Positions 44,047-54,059 are shown, counted from the stretch's first letter. The stretch: 64,000 bases of DNA from Sphingobacteriales bacterium (GCA_025353765.1 JANXOD010000015.1:170120-234119), one strand, 5' to 3'. Made by a program: numbers and translations. Notes: generated by a model not told the origin, from the letters alone.

Positions 44047-44493
44047 TTAGTTTGTTTTGGGCATTTTAACATCACCAATAAGGTGAACTTCTGTTGTAGA
44101 AGGTACTGTATTGGCTGTTATGGTTACTATTTTATTTTGCATTCCACTTTTTGTAGCACTATTAAAAACAACATGAATCATACCGTTTTCGCCGGGTGCT
44201 ACAGGGCCTTTAGGATACTCTGGAGTTGTACAACCACAAGTAGCTGTTGCATTGGTAATAATTAGCGGACTTTTCCCAATATTTTTAAATTTGAAGTCAT
44301 AAGTCACTTTTTCACCTTGGGTTATTTGTCCAAAATCATACGATTCTTTTTCAAATTTAAAGGCAGGTGCATTCTCTTTTGCGGCAGCAACTGCATTAGC
44401 ACTATCTGAAGCACTTCCTCCAAATAATTTGCTACTGTTATTACAGGCTGTTAAAACAGCGAAACAGGTTAGTGATAAAATAATTTTCTTCAT
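44047..44493 (-). CDS. DUF1573 lipoprotein
   Basis: A 148-residue lipoprotein with lipobox CFAVLTAC. The mature part is the DUF1573 immunoglobulin-like domain: FKFEKESYDFGQITQGEKVTYDFKFKN, then ATCGCTTPEYPKGPVAPGENGMI. The CGCT motif is typical. Function unknown. It lies 4 bp after nusB and 11 bp before yajC. Confidence 0.9.
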   Translation of the reverse strand: MKKIILSLTCFAVLTACNNSSKLFGGSASDSANAVAAAKENAPAFKFEKESYDFGQITQGEKVTYDFKFKNIGKSPLIITNATATCGCTTPEYPKGPVAPGENGMIHVVFNSATKSGMQNKIVTITANTVPSTTEVHLIGDVKMPKTN

Positions 44494-44497
44494 GTTT

Positions 44498-45445
44498 TTA
44501 TTCTATTAGTCCTCGGCCAACTTTATGGATCTTTCCTTTAGATTTTAAGTCGGAAAAAATTTTGTCTAAAATACCATTTATAAACGAATTGCTCTTTGGT
44601 GTACTAAATTCTTTTGATATTTCGATATATTCATTGATGGTTACCTTTACCGGGATAGATGAAAAATGTATTAATTCTACGATAGCCATTCTCATTAATA
44701 ACGTATCCATCATAGCGATACGATCTGCATCCCAGTTTTTTGTTTTTTGAGCGATTAATTCCTGATACTCTGTTTCAAAGTCAATGGCTTTGTTAAACAG
44801 ATCAATAATAAACAGCTGGTCTTCATCCCAGTTTGGGCAAATTTGAGCCAGCTTATTATCTGCAAATACTTCGCTTGAAAAGTTCTTAAACGTTTTTGCT
44901 ACTAAAGCCTGTAAAACATCTTTATCTACCGACCAATTGATAAACTTCTCTTCAAAAATCTGTTCAACTCCAGGTAATTTTAAGATTAATTTTTTGAAAA
45001 TATGTTTAATTACATCTTTATCAGATTTAATAGAATGATCCGTCATTTTCAAAAAATCCGAATACTCTTTAGAGTTTTTTAGCGTAATAAAAATGGATTT
45101 GGCTACTTCCGGGTCAAAGTTCCAGGAGATTTTATACTTTTTAACCGCCGCCAGATATTCCGGATTTTGTAACAAAGAATGAATGAATAAATTGTTCTGC
45201 AATTTTAAACTCGCATTCAGGTCGTCATTTGATGGTAAGTGCTTATTAGCCCTGCCTTCTGCATCAATGGCACTATAATCCGCTACTTCAACAAGTAATG
45301 AAAGTAACCAAATATACATTTCATAGACCTTATCCACGCTTTGCAATAGTGCGTTTTCAAATGGTTTTACCACTTTTGATTCAGATTGATGGTAAGCATA
45401 CAATGTTTGCAATGCCTTAACCCTCAAATGCCTTCTATTTAACAT
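44498..45445 (-). CDS. nusB: Transcription antitermination protein NusB (long form)
   Basis: A 315-residue protein. NusB from E. coli is about 139 residues; Bacteroidota forms are longer because of an extended N-terminal region. The start is MLNRRHLRVKALQTLYAYHQSE, and the C-terminal end has RIAMMDTLLMRMAIVELIHFSSIPVKVTINEYIEISKEF, the NusB core. It binds boxA RNA with S10 (NusE) for rRNA antitermination. Confidence 0.92.
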   Translation of the reverse strand: MLNRRHLRVKALQTLYAYHQSESKVVKPFENALLQSVDKVYEMYIWLLSLLVEVADYSAIDAEGRANKHLPSNDDLNASLKLQNNLFIHSLLQNPEYLAAVKKYKISWNFDPEVAKSIFITLKNSKEYSDFLKMTDHSIKSDKDVIKHIFKKLILKLPGVEQIFEEKFINWSVDKDVLQALVAKTFKNFSSEVFADNKLAQICPNWDEDQLFIIDLFNKAIDFETEYQELIAQKTKNWDADRIAMMDTLLMRMAIVELIHFSSIPVKVTINEYIEISKEFSTPKSNSFINGILDKIFSDLKSKGKIHKVGRGLIE

Positions 45446-45545
45446 GTATAAGAACGATTTATTTATTTATTTTTATTTTAAGGGAATGGTTGATAGTTAA
45501 TGGTCGAGATTCTGTCCTTTATGCATTCTATCCTTCACTCACTCC

Positions 45546-46634
45546 TTAATAACTTCCCTTTATTTTACGCATATCTTCAATGCGCTTTTCCGCAATTTTG
45601 TTTGCAGCTTCATTTGTGGGAATATTATCTGTTTTTGATTTTTTCAATACACTGCGTGTAGCTTCATAAATATTTTCTGCCAACTGCATCGTGCGCTTTT
45701 TACTAAAGCCGGCAATTTCAGAATAACAATTGATTAAGCCACCGGCATTAATTAAATAATCTGGGGCATATAAAATACCTTTTTCTAAAAGCATTTTGCC
45801 ATGTACCTGTTCATCTGCCAATTGATTATTAGCAGCACCGGCAATTATAGCACATTTTAATTTATGGATAGTTTCTGTATTAATAATTGCTCCTAAAGCA
45901 CATGGAGCATAAATATCAATATCCAAATCAAAAATACTGTTATTAGCCACTGCTTCTGCACCATATTTTTTAGCTACCTGAGTTAAGCGATCTTCATTAA
46001 TATCACTTATATAAACTTTGGCATTTTCTTCTCTAAGCAAATGAACCAAATTTTCGCCTACATTACCAATTCCCTGTACAGCTACCGATTTCCCGGCTAA
46101 ACTATCCGTGCCATAAAGTTCTTTTACACAGGCCTTAATCCCCATAAAAACACCTTTAGCTGTAACAGGAGAAGGATCTCCACTGCCACCCAATGATTCA
46201 GGAACACCTGTAACATGTTCTGTTTCCATCCGGATGTATTCCATATCTTTAGGAGTAGTACCTACATCTTCTGCGGTAATAAACGACCCATTTAAATTCT
46301 TAATAAACCGTCCATATCTGCGCATTAAGGCTTCTGTTTTATCTAAACGGCTATCTCCAATAATTACGGCTTTACCACCTCCCAAGTTTAGGCCTGTAAT
46401 TGCAGCTTTATAAGTCATTCCGCGGGATAAACGTAAAACATCCTGTAAAGCCTCTGCCTCTGTTTTATATGACCACATTCGTGTGCCACCTAAAGCAGGG
46501 CCTAATGTAGTATCATGAATGGCTATTATGGCTTTCAGGCCGGTATCCCGGTCATTACAAAAAACCACTTTTTGATGGCCAAAAATACTTAGTTGATTAA
46601 AAATGGGACTTTCTTCAGGTTGAGTAAATGACAT
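45546..46634 (-). CDS. Glu/Leu/Phe/Val dehydrogenase
   Basis: A 362-residue amino-acid dehydrogenase, start ATG 46634 (MSFTQPEESPIFNQLSIFG); the longer frame to 46769 is unlikely. GGTRMWSYKTEAEALQDVLRLSRGMTYKAAITGLNLGGGKAVI holds the substrate-binding and catalytic Lys, and VAVQGIGNVGENLVHLL is the NAD-binding GxGNVG. It most resembles leucine dehydrogenase. A TACTTTTG box lies upstream. Confidence 0.9.
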   Translation of the reverse strand: MSFTQPEESPIFNQLSIFGHQKVVFCNDRDTGLKAIIAIHDTTLGPALGGTRMWSYKTEAEALQDVLRLSRGMTYKAAITGLNLGGGKAVIIGDSRLDKTEALMRRYGRFIKNLNGSFITAEDVGTTPKDMEYIRMETEHVTGVPESLGGSGDPSPVTAKGVFMGIKACVKELYGTDSLAGKSVAVQGIGNVGENLVHLLREENAKVYISDINEDRLTQVAKKYGAEAVANNSIFDLDIDIYAPCALGAIINTETIHKLKCAIIAGAANNQLADEQVHGKMLLEKGILYAPDYLINAGGLINCYSEIAGFSKKRTMQLAENIYEATRSVLKKSKTDNIPTNEAANKIAEKRIEDMRKIKGSY

Positions 46635-46668
46635 AACGTATAAGAATATGTGATATGGCTTAATGCAG

Positions 46669-46676
46669 CAAAAGTA
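46669..46676 (-). promoter_or_regulatory. -7 promoter box of the amino-acid dehydrogenase gene
   Basis: The minus strand reads TACTTTTG, an exact TAnnTTTG match, about 34 bp before the ATG at 46634. No clear -33 element was seen. Confidence 0.5.
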
Positions 46677-46761
46677 GTAAAATTTACATATTCTAAACCT
46701 GAAACTGTAAATCTGTTTTAAATCCGTTTTAAGATGTAGTTTCTGATTTATCTCGAATGTC

Positions 46762-46797
46762 CAGAGCAATCATCTGACCTCCCAGATGATTGCTCTG
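46762..46797. promoter_or_regulatory. Perfect 15-bp inverted repeat upstream of the dehydrogenase
   Basis: CAGAGCAATCATCTG (46762-46776) and its exact reverse complement (46783-46797) flank the 6-nt loop ACCTCC, which reads GGAGGT on the minus strand. No T tract follows on either side, so it is not a standard terminator. It lies 128 bp upstream of the dehydrogenase start, beyond its promoter box. Confidence 0.5.
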
Positions 46798-46896
46798 AAT
46801 TTAACCACCAATCCATTGATATTGGAGCTATAATCTAATTTCGCCACTTATTGGTGTCTGCATCATCTTATACTATACTTTGATTTAATTTAATAG

Positions 46897-47370
46897 ATAT
46901 GTTTTCTAATTGAAAAAAAGGAAATTATAAGCTTCTCTGAGCTTTTAGAGGATGTTAAAATAGGAATTGCAAAACTGATCAAAAATGAAGATGCTCAGAT
47001 AATATATGATTTCTCAGAAGCAGGTAATATTTTAACCTTAAAAAGTTATATTTATAGTATTTTTTTCAATCTTATTTCAAACAGCATTAAGTACAGGCAG
47101 CCTCATATCCGTCCCATTATAAAAATCACTAGTATTAAACTAAAAAATACAATTAAACTAATCTTTAAGGATAACGGCCTTGGTATAGATCTTGAAAAAA
47201 GAGGTGAACAGGTATTTGGTTTGTATAAACGTTTTCATCCTCATGTTGAAGGCAAAGGAATAGGATTATTTTTGGTCAAAACACAAGTAGAAACATTGGG
47301 GGGGAAAATAATTATTAACAGCGAAGTAAATAAAGGAACTGAATTCACTATTGAATTTGGGATTGATTAA
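46897..47370 (+). pseudogene. Histidine kinase C-terminal remnant
   Basis: A 157-codon open stretch with no usable start codon, ending at TAA 47370. It reads as the ATPase domain of a sensor kinase: N box LISNSIKYRQ, G1 box DNGLGIDLEKR, F box VFGLYKRFHPH, G2 box GKGIGLFLVKTQVETLGG, ending INSEVNKGTEFTIEF. The sensor and His-containing dimerisation domains are missing. An intact response regulator gene follows after 31 bp. Confidence 0.75.
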
Positions 47371-47401
47371 CAAAAGGGAATAATTTATAAAGTTAACTGG
47401 T

Positions 47402-47812
47402 ATGGAAAAACAAAATATACCTGATTTCATTGTTATTGATGATGATGCCTTCAATAATAGAATTTGCAGTATGATCATTCAAAGAATATCGCCTGAAGCT
47501 GATGTACAAGCATTTACTGAGCCTGAAATTGGACTTGAACACATAAGTTCAGCCTATATGGCTCCCACAGTAAATAATGCAATTCTTTTTCTTGATATTA
47601 ATATGCCGACTATGACAGGATGGGAATTTATGGAACACTATGAACAAATTGATATACAAGTAAAAAACCACATAAAAATTTATATTGTTTCTTCTTATAT
47701 TGATGAAGTGGATAAAAAACGGGCCAATACTAATAAAAATATAGCGGGTTATATAGCAAAACCTTTAAGTTCTCTGGTAATCCAAGATATTCTATCTAAG
47801 CCCGAATTATAA
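47402..47812 (+). CDS. Single-domain response regulator
   Basis: A 136-residue receiver domain only, with no output domain. IVIDDDAFNNRIC gives the acidic pair, LFLDINMPTMTGWEF the phosphoacceptor Asp65, IVSSYID the Ser, and IAKPLS the Lys. It follows the kinase remnant by 31 bp, so its partner is now lost unless another kinase serves it. Confidence 0.88.
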   Translation: MEKQNIPDFIVIDDDAFNNRICSMIIQRISPEADVQAFTEPEIGLEHISSAYMAPTVNNAILFLDINMPTMTGWEFMEHYEQIDIQVKNHIKIYIVSSYIDEVDKKRANTNKNIAGYIAKPLSSLVIQDILSKPEL

Positions 47813-48074
47813 TCATCTCCATAGTATTACATATTTATTTATAAGGTTCATACTTCGAAAGTATGTAATGCATTCATCTTCTCAAGCCAGAATGCGAAAG
47901 GTCATGAGTCTTTAACATAATCAACTGAACTGTGGATTCTGATAAACCAGCATTTTGCAAATGCGATTCTTTAAATATCATATTTGATTACACAGGAAAT
48001 ATAATAGCCAATTACTTTATCCAGCATCCTATCTTTTGCATATTTTACCATACTTCTTCCTCATAAATTCTAAT

Positions 48075-48082
48075 TACTTTTG
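48075..48082 (+). promoter_or_regulatory. -7 promoter box of the ABC exporter gene
   Basis: TACTTTTG matches TAnnTTTG and lies 13 bp before ATG 48096. The preceding gap (47813-48074) has a short hairpin CATACTT/AAGTATG (47849-47855, 47859-47865) and nothing else obvious. Confidence 0.5.
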
Positions 48083-48095
48083 CCTATCGCGAATA

Positions 48096-49880
48096 ATGAA
48101 ATATCTGGCTTATCTTAATAAATTCTTTTACAAATATCGGTGGCGCCTTTTGCCGGGAGTTATTTTTGTCAATATTTCTAATCTTTTTGGTGTATTGCCT
48201 GCACAGGTAATACGTATTGCATTTGATCTCATTAAAGAAAACATTAATATATACAGATTATTTGATGGTTTTGAAAGGCAAAAAGTAATCTATGATATTT
48301 TTGGATATAGCTTATTACTGTTTGGGATTTTGGTATTGCTTTTAGCATTGCTTCGTGGTATTTTTCTGTTTTTCATGCGCCAAACCATCATATTAATGTC
48401 GCGGCATATAGAATATGACCTTAAAAACGAAATCTACCAGCATTACCAGCAATTATCCATGTCATTTTACAGGCGTAATAATACGGGAGATTTAATGAAC
48501 CGGGTTACAGAAGATGTAAGCCGTGTGCGGATGTATGTTGGCCCAGCAATTATGTACACCATAAATACAACGGTGCTTTTTTTACTGGTAATCTATGCCA
48601 TGGTAAGCGTTAACCTCAAGCTTGCCATATATTGTTTATTGCCTTTACCGGTGCTGGCAATAACTATTTATTATGTGAATACGATGATTAATTATCGTAG
48701 CGAAAAAATACAACAGCAATTATCCAAACTTTCCAGCTTTGTGCAGGAAACCTTTTCTGGTATACGTATAGTGAAAGCTTATGTACGCGAAGGTGATGTG
48801 CGTGATAAATTTGCTGCACAAAGCGAAGATTACAAAACTCATTGCATGGCTTTAGTACAAATTCAGGCTTTGTTTTTTCCGATGATGATATTATTGGTAG
48901 GATTAAGTACCATCATTACCGTATATGTGGGTGGTATAGAAGCCATGAATGGCACGATTACATCTGGAAATATCGCCGAGTTTATTGTGTATGTGAACCA
49001 GCTTACATTCCCTATTGCCTCTTTAGGATGGGTTACTTCCTTAATACAACGGGCGGCGGCATCCCAAAAAAGAATAAACGAATTTTTAGAAACCAAGCCG
49101 GAAATCACATCCACTTCTATAGAGAAACCAATATTAAAAGGGCATATCAAATTTGAGAATGTCAGCTTTATTTATCCTGATACCGGGATCGAAGCGTTAA
49201 AAAATGTGTCATTCGAAGTAAACCCGGGTGAGTTTATAGCCATTATCGGCAGAACCGGATCAGGCAAATCAACCCTGGCCAATTTATTAATGCGTATGTA
49301 CGATGTAAGCAGCGGACATATTATGATTGATGGAATAGCTGTTGACCAATTAAATTTAAATAACTACCGGAATCAGATCGGTTTTGTACCGCAGGAGGTT
49401 TTTCTCTTTTCGGAAACTATCCGTAATAATATCGCTTTTGGTATGGATGTAGTAAAACCCGGTAGTGTGGAACAAGCGGCTAAAGATGCAGCCGTTTATG
49501 AAAACATCATTGAATTTGACCAGGATTTTGAAACCCGGATTGGCGAACGAGGCATTACTTTATCCGGCGGACAAAAACAACGAGTTTCTATAGCCCGGGC
49601 TATTATTAAAGAACCTCAAATTCTGCTGTTTGATGACTGTCTCTCTGCCGTTGATACTCATACAGAAGAAGAAATCTTAAATAATCTCAGCAAAGTAATG
49701 CACCATAAAACCAGTATTTTAATTGCTCACCGCATCTCTACCATTAAAAATGCAGACAAAATTTTAGTGTTGGATGATGGAGAAATCATCGAACAAGGAA
49801 CCCATAAAAATCTGATAGAAAAACGTGGAAGCTATTTTGAATTGTATGAAAGGCAATTGCTGGAAGAGCAGATAGTGTAA
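48096..49880 (+). CDS. ABC transporter, fused permease and ATPase (MsbA-like)
   Basis: A 594-residue half-transporter starting at ATG 48096 (MKYLAYLNKFFYKYRWR). Six membrane helices (about residues 15-310) with a FYRRNNTGDLMNRVTEDVSRVR coupling region, then the ATPase: Walker A GRTGSGKST, signature LSGGQKQR, Walker B ILLFDDCLSAVDTHTEEE, and the H-loop IAHRIS. It probably exports lipid or drug as a homodimer. The open frame back to 48036 is ignored. Confidence 0.9.
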   Translation: MKYLAYLNKFFYKYRWRLLPGVIFVNISNLFGVLPAQVIRIAFDLIKENINIYRLFDGFERQKVIYDIFGYSLLLFGILVLLLALLRGIFLFFMRQTIILMSRHIEYDLKNEIYQHYQQLSMSFYRRNNTGDLMNRVTEDVSRVRMYVGPAIMYTINTTVLFLLVIYAMVSVNLKLAIYCLLPLPVLAITIYYVNTMINYRSEKIQQQLSKLSSFVQETFSGIRIVKAYVREGDVRDKFAAQSEDYKTHCMALVQIQALFFPMMILLVGLSTIITVYVGGIEAMNGTITSGNIAEFIVYVNQLTFPIASLGWVTSLIQRAAASQKRINEFLETKPEITSTSIEKPILKGHIKFENVSFIYPDTGIEALKNVSFEVNPGEFIAIIGRTGSGKSTLANLLMRMYDVSSGHIMIDGIAVDQLNLNNYRNQIGFVPQEVFLFSETIRNNIAFGMDVVKPGSVEQAAKDAAVYENIIEFDQDFETRIGERGITLSGGQKQRVSIARAIIKEPQILLFDDCLSAVDTHTEEEILNNLSKVMHHKTSILIAHRISTIKNADKILVLDDGEIIEQGTHKNLIEKRGSYFELYERQLLEEQIV

Positions 49881-49900
49881 GTTCTTATATGTTTATATCA

Positions 49901-49941
49901 GCACAAAAATCCTGCTTAAATTAAGCAGGATTTTATTGTGC
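49901..49941 (+). terminator. Terminator after the ABC exporter gene
   Basis: CCTGCTTAA and TTAAGCAGG form a perfect inverted repeat with a 1-nt centre, extended by A- and T-rich arms and by GCACAA/TTGTGC. The T-rich 3' side follows. Confidence 0.8.
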
Positions 49942-50279
49942 TTTTTACTTTTATTTATCATTATCCATACCCCAAATTAATTAAAAAGCTTGTTTGAAGA
50001 GTGCCAGTGAACTGTGTCAAGAAATACAAACCAACAAATTAGATATATGAAAGAAATTCTTGCATATTTAGCCTTTTAATTAATTCTTCGATATTCGGTA
50101 CAATAAGCCCATATCATACCAATTGCATATTAATCTTTATCAAGGTTATACTGATAATTAGTATCTTTATGGCTTCATGAAAACAAGCTTACATATTCTG
50201 TATCCCATCTGGTTTTTATAATTCCATCAATTTTTATAATTTATCCCGATATGCATCACAGCATATTTAATATGATATA
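49942..50279. other. AT-rich intergenic gap before prfC
   Basis: About 340 bp with no gene that can be supported. No clear promoter box of the TAnnTTTG type, tRNA or repeat was seen. It probably holds the prfC promoter. Confidence 0.4.
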
Positions 50280-51866
50280 ATGAGTCATCCCGAAATAGAA
50301 AAAAGAAAAACATTTGCAATTATAAGTCACCCGGATGCGGGTAAAACTACGCTTACAGAGAAATTTCTATTATTTGGTGGCGCTATAAACACAGCCGGAA
50401 CGGTGAAACGAAATAAGGCTAACCAAAGCAGTACGTCTGATTTTATGGAAATAGAAAAGCAACGAGGCATTTCGGTTGCTACTTCTGTTATGGGATTTGA
50501 ATATAATGACAAACGAATTAACATTCTGGATACACCAGGCCACAAAGATTTTGCTGAAGATACCTACAGAACACTTTCTGCTGTAGATAGTGTGATTTTG
50601 GTTGTGGATAGCGTAAAAGGGGTAGAAGAGCAAACGCAAAAGCTGATGGAGGTCTGTCGGATGCGCAATACACCGGTAATTATTTTCATTAATAAAATGG
50701 ACAGAGAAGGTAAAGATACTTTTGATCTGTTAGATGAATTGGAAAATGAATTAAAGATCAGTGTCTGCCCGCTTTCATGGCCCATAGGGCAAGGACATAC
50801 TTTTAAAGGAGTTTATAATATTTATAATAAACAGCTCAATTTATTTAAGCCAGATAAAACTAAAATATCTGAGCCTGTTATTCAGGTAAGTGATTTGCAG
50901 GATGAAACGCTAACTCAATTTCTACAAGCTAAAGAGCTAAGTCAGCTTAAAGATGATCTGGAATTAGTGGATGGAATATACGGTTCTTTAGATAAGGAAA
51001 TGTACCTGGAAGGATTGTCTGCACCTGTGTTTTTTGGAAGTGCGATAAACAATTTTGGCATCCGCGAGCTTCTGGATACGTTCGTTAGCATTGCTCCAAG
51101 TCCAAAAAGCAGGGAAGCGAATGAACGTGAAGTTATTGCTACTGAAAAAGGATTTACTGGTTTTGTTTTTAAAATTCATGCTAATTTAGATCCTAACCAT
51201 CGCGACCGGATTGCTTTTTTGCGGATTTGCTCGGGCAAGTTTGAGCGAAATAAGTTTTACTATCATACCCGTACTAATAAAAAATTGAAATTCTCCAATC
51301 CAATGGATTTTATGGCTAACGAGAAAAGCCTGGTTGAAGAAGCATGGCCCGGAGATGTGGTAGGTTTATATGATAGTGGAAATTTTAAGATTGGCGATAC
51401 CTTAACAGAAGGTGAACAATTACAATTTAAAGGCATTCCAAGCTTTTCACCGGAGATTTTTAAAGAAGTAGAAAATCGTGACCCGCTAAAATCTAAGCAG
51501 CTAGAAAAAGGACTTCAACAGCTTACAGAAGAAGGTGTTGCCCAGTTATTTACACAACAGCCGGGTAACCGTAAAATTATAGGTACGGTAGGAGAGTTGC
51601 AGTTTGAAGTAATCAGTTTCCGTTTGGAGCATGAGTATGGAGCTAAATGTGCTTTTAGAATGCTGAGCTATCGTCGTTCGAGTTGGTTGAGTTCAAAAGA
51701 TAAAAAGAATATAAACGAGATAAGCAGCCGAAGACATTCTAATATTGCAACTGACAAGGATGGAAATGCGGTTTTTTTGGCAGATAATGACTGGACGTTA
51801 AACGTAGCTAAACGTGATTTTCCGGATGTAGATTTTCATGCCACATCCGAATTTAATCGGAGTTAA
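50280..51866 (+). CDS. prfC: Peptide chain release factor 3
   Basis: A 528-residue translational GTPase that recycles RF1 and RF2 after termination. [31 protein letters not shown] is the G1 region, [13 protein letters not shown] the switch, [19 protein letters not shown] the G3, and [10 protein letters not shown] the G4. Domain and length fit RF3. It is followed by a GC-rich repeat and then a flavoprotein gene. Confidence 0.95.
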   Translation: MSHPEIEKRKTFAIISHPDAGKTTLTEKFLLFGGAINTAGTVKRNKANQSSTSDFMEIEKQRGISVATSVMGFEYNDKRINILDTPGHKDFAEDTYRTLSAVDSVILVVDSVKGVEEQTQKLMEVCRMRNTPVIIFINKMDREGKDTFDLLDELENELKISVCPLSWPIGQGHTFKGVYNIYNKQLNLFKPDKTKISEPVIQVSDLQDETLTQFLQAKELSQLKDDLELVDGIYGSLDKEMYLEGLSAPVFFGSAINNFGIRELLDTFVSIAPSPKSREANEREVIATEKGFTGFVFKIHANLDPNHRDRIAFLRICSGKFERNKFYYHTRTNKKLKFSNPMDFMANEKSLVEEAWPGDVVGLYDSGNFKIGDTLTEGEQLQFKGIPSFSPEIFKEVENRDPLKSKQLEKGLQQLTEEGVAQLFTQQPGNRKIIGTVGELQFEVISFRLEHEYGAKCAFRMLSYRRSSWLSSKDKKNINEISSRRHSNIATDKDGNAVFLADNDWTLNVAKRDFPDVDFHATSEFNRS

Positions 51867-51897
51867 AGATTATATGTTTTATAACATAAGCTTACTG

Positions 51898-52004
51898 CTA
51901 ACCACCTCCGTCTCGTTTCGCTTCGCTGCACAATCCACCTCCGCCAGCGGAGGACAACCCTTTTCTCCTCCGCTGGCGGAGGTGCCGGAGGCGGAGGTGG
52001 TTAG
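51898..52004. repeat. GC-rich palindromic repeat element
   Basis: A 107-bp element bounded by CTAACCACCTCCG (51898-51910) and its reverse complement (51992-52004). Inside are CCACCTCCGCCAGCGGAGG and CTCCGCTGGCGGAGGTG, a further pair of palindromic CTCCGCNNGCGGAGG cores. It fills the gap between prfC and the flavoprotein gene and is far more GC-rich than its surroundings. A second partial copy lies at 54119-54142. This is a REP-like dispersed element. Confidence 0.7.
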
Positions 52005-52024
52005 GCATTTTATTATCAGTTTAA

Positions 52025-53221
52025 ATGGACAAATTTGATGCGGTAATTATTGGAGCAGGCGCATGTGGTTTAATGTGTGCCGTTCAAGCTGGTTTCGTAG
52101 GCAAACGTATTTTAATACTCGAAAAGAATGATAAGCCGGGAGCCAAAATTCTCATTTCAGGTGGAGGCCGTTGTAATTACACCAATCTGTATTCCACAGA
52201 AGCTAATTTTATTTCAGAGAATGAACATTTTTGCAAATCTGCTTTTTCACAGTGGACCGTGGAAGATACCATTCAGTTTTTTGAAACCTACGGTATTATT
52301 GGCAAAGAAAAAACACTCGGACAGTTATTCCCAATTTCAAATAATGCAAAGGATATTGTACAGGTTTTTGAAAACTTATGTGATGAGATGGGGCAGGAAA
52401 TTATCTGTCGGGCAGAAGTTAAATCAGTACTGCAATTAGCTTCCGGCGAATTTGAAATATCCTATGAACATCAGTATAAAACTAAAATGATTACATCACC
52501 AAAAGTAGTTATCGCCTCCGGCGGATTGCCGATTCAAAAAATGGGAGCTACTGATTTCGGACTAAAAATAGCCGGGCAATTCGGTTTAAGATTAACTGAA
52601 ACCGCACCTGCATTGGTACCCTTAACCATTACCGGTAAAGATGCAGAATGGTATGTGCAATTATCAGGAAATACAGTTTTCTGCAGGGTTTCTAATTCCA
52701 AGATTAGTTTTGAAGAGAATATTTTATTTACACATTGGGGTTTAAGCGGCCCGGCAATTTTGCAAATTTCATCTTATTGGAAACCGGGTGAAAGTATAGA
52801 AATAGATCTCCTGCCAAACGATAATGTGACAGAGCTTATTCAAAACGAAAAGCAGAAAAGCGGCAAAAAAATACTATTTAATCTTTTGGCAGAGTTATAC
52901 ACGAAGAAATTTGCCGATGCTTTAGGCAAATTTCTGTCGGTAGATAAAAACCTGGCATCTTTAACTAAAGAAGAAGTTCAAAAAATTGACGAACAAATAC
53001 ATCATTTTAAGGTTAAACCTGCCGGAGATAAAGGATATGATAAAGCCGAAGTAATGCGTGGCGGCGTATCAACAGATGAACTTTCTTCTAAAACTTTAGA
53101 AGCTAAAAAAATATCCGGACTATACTTTGGCGGCGAATGTGTAGACGTTACCGGATGGTTAGGTGGCTATAACTTTCAATGGGCCTGGGCAAGTGGTTTT
53201 GTGATTGCACAACAGTTATAA
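52025..53221 (+). CDS. HI0933/YhiN-like FAD-dependent oxidoreductase
   Basis: A 398-residue flavoprotein. DAVIIGAGACGLMCAVQAG is the FAD-binding GxGxxG loop, GAKILISGGGRCNYTN is the family hallmark SGGGRCN, and GLYFGGECVDVTGWLGGYNFQWAWASG is the C-terminal FAD motif. Function in the cell is unknown. Start is the first ATG after the GC-rich repeat. A small remnant of another repeat type (GTCATCCCGATC) follows at 53238-53251. Confidence 0.92.
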   Translation: MDKFDAVIIGAGACGLMCAVQAGFVGKRILILEKNDKPGAKILISGGGRCNYTNLYSTEANFISENEHFCKSAFSQWTVEDTIQFFETYGIIGKEKTLGQLFPISNNAKDIVQVFENLCDEMGQEIICRAEVKSVLQLASGEFEISYEHQYKTKMITSPKVVIASGGLPIQKMGATDFGLKIAGQFGLRLTETAPALVPLTITGKDAEWYVQLSGNTVFCRVSNSKISFEENILFTHWGLSGPAILQISSYWKPGESIEIDLLPNDNVTELIQNEKQKSGKKILFNLLAELYTKKFADALGKFLSVDKNLASLTKEEVQKIDEQIHHFKVKPAGDKGYDKAEVMRGGVSTDELSSKTLEAKKISGLYFGGECVDVTGWLGGYNFQWAWASGFVIAQQL

Positions 53222-53314
53222 TTCATATACCTCACTATGTCATCCCGATCCTGAAAGGTGAGGGAACTTAATGTTTAATTACCAATAATTTAATAGCAGA
53301 TAATAATTATTACA

Positions 53315-53322
53315 TACTTTTG
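53315..53322 (+). promoter_or_regulatory. -7 promoter box of the LamG lipoprotein gene
   Basis: TACTTTTG matches TAnnTTTG and lies 27 bp before ATG 53350. Confidence 0.5.
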
Positions 53323-53349
53323 GTAAAATATTATAATAAACATAAACTT

Positions 53350-54000
53350 ATGAAAACGAAATTTATCCCTTTTATTCTGTTAGTACTTGTATCTATTTCC
53401 TGCAAAAAGAGCACAAAAACTGCTACTTTGCCTTACCCTACTGATGGGTTAGTATCTTATTTTAATTTTGATGATAACCTGAAAGATCAAAGAGGATATG
53501 CCAATGATGGAGTAAATACCGGAGGCGCTACGTTTGATGTTGGAAAAGCAGGAAAAGCTATTGTATTAAATGGCACTACTCAAAAAATTGTGTTTAGCCC
53601 GAAAGCAGCTAAACTTAGCACCAGTATTAGTGTGGCAGTTTGGGTTAAAACAAGCGAAAATATCACAAAATTTTTTATTGATGGAGGCACTTTTACATTT
53701 GGTAACCTAAATGGTTATAAGATATTTTTTCAGACAAGCCAAGCAATAGTAGATTCATTCGTAGCCGGACAATGGACACATGTTGTAGGAACTTATGATG
53801 GAACTAACACTAAGATTTATATCAATGGTATTCTTAAGCAAACTGCGAATCCTCCTGGAGCTATCACTGGATTTAATGCTAATCTTGTTTTGGGATATTT
53901 TGATTCTGATTTTTGGGCAGGAAGCATAGATGATCTGTTTATTTATAACAAAGCACTTTCGCAAACCGAAATAAATACGTTGTATAATTTGCATAAATAG
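53350..54000 (+). CDS. LamG-domain lipoprotein
   Basis: A 216-residue protein. The start is ATG 53350 (MKTKFIPFILLVLVSISC), giving a lipobox and lipidated Cys18. The mature part is one concanavalin-like LamG/Laminin-G3 domain: GLVSYFNFDDNLKDQRGYANDG, ISVAVWVKTSEN, WTHVVGTYDGTNTKIYINGILKQ, WAGSIDDLFIYNKALSQTEINTLYN. It likely binds a glycan at the cell surface. The longer frame to 53320 is unlikely. Confidence 0.88.
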   Translation: MKTKFIPFILLVLVSISCKKSTKTATLPYPTDGLVSYFNFDDNLKDQRGYANDGVNTGGATFDVGKAGKAIVLNGTTQKIVFSPKAAKLSTSISVAVWVKTSENITKFFIDGGTFTFGNLNGYKIFFQTSQAIVDSFVAGQWTHVVGTYDGTNTKIYINGILKQTANPPGAITGFNANLVLGYFDSDFWAGSIDDLFIYNKALSQTEINTLYNLHK

Positions 54001-54059
54001 AGAAAAAATAAATAAGTAGATAGGCTGCGTGTAAGCTAAGTCTTCATACTTCATTTCTC

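Noticed and set aside
46762..46797. Ordinary terminator for the dehydrogenase region
   Set aside because: No T tract on either strand and it lies upstream, not downstream, of the nearest gene.
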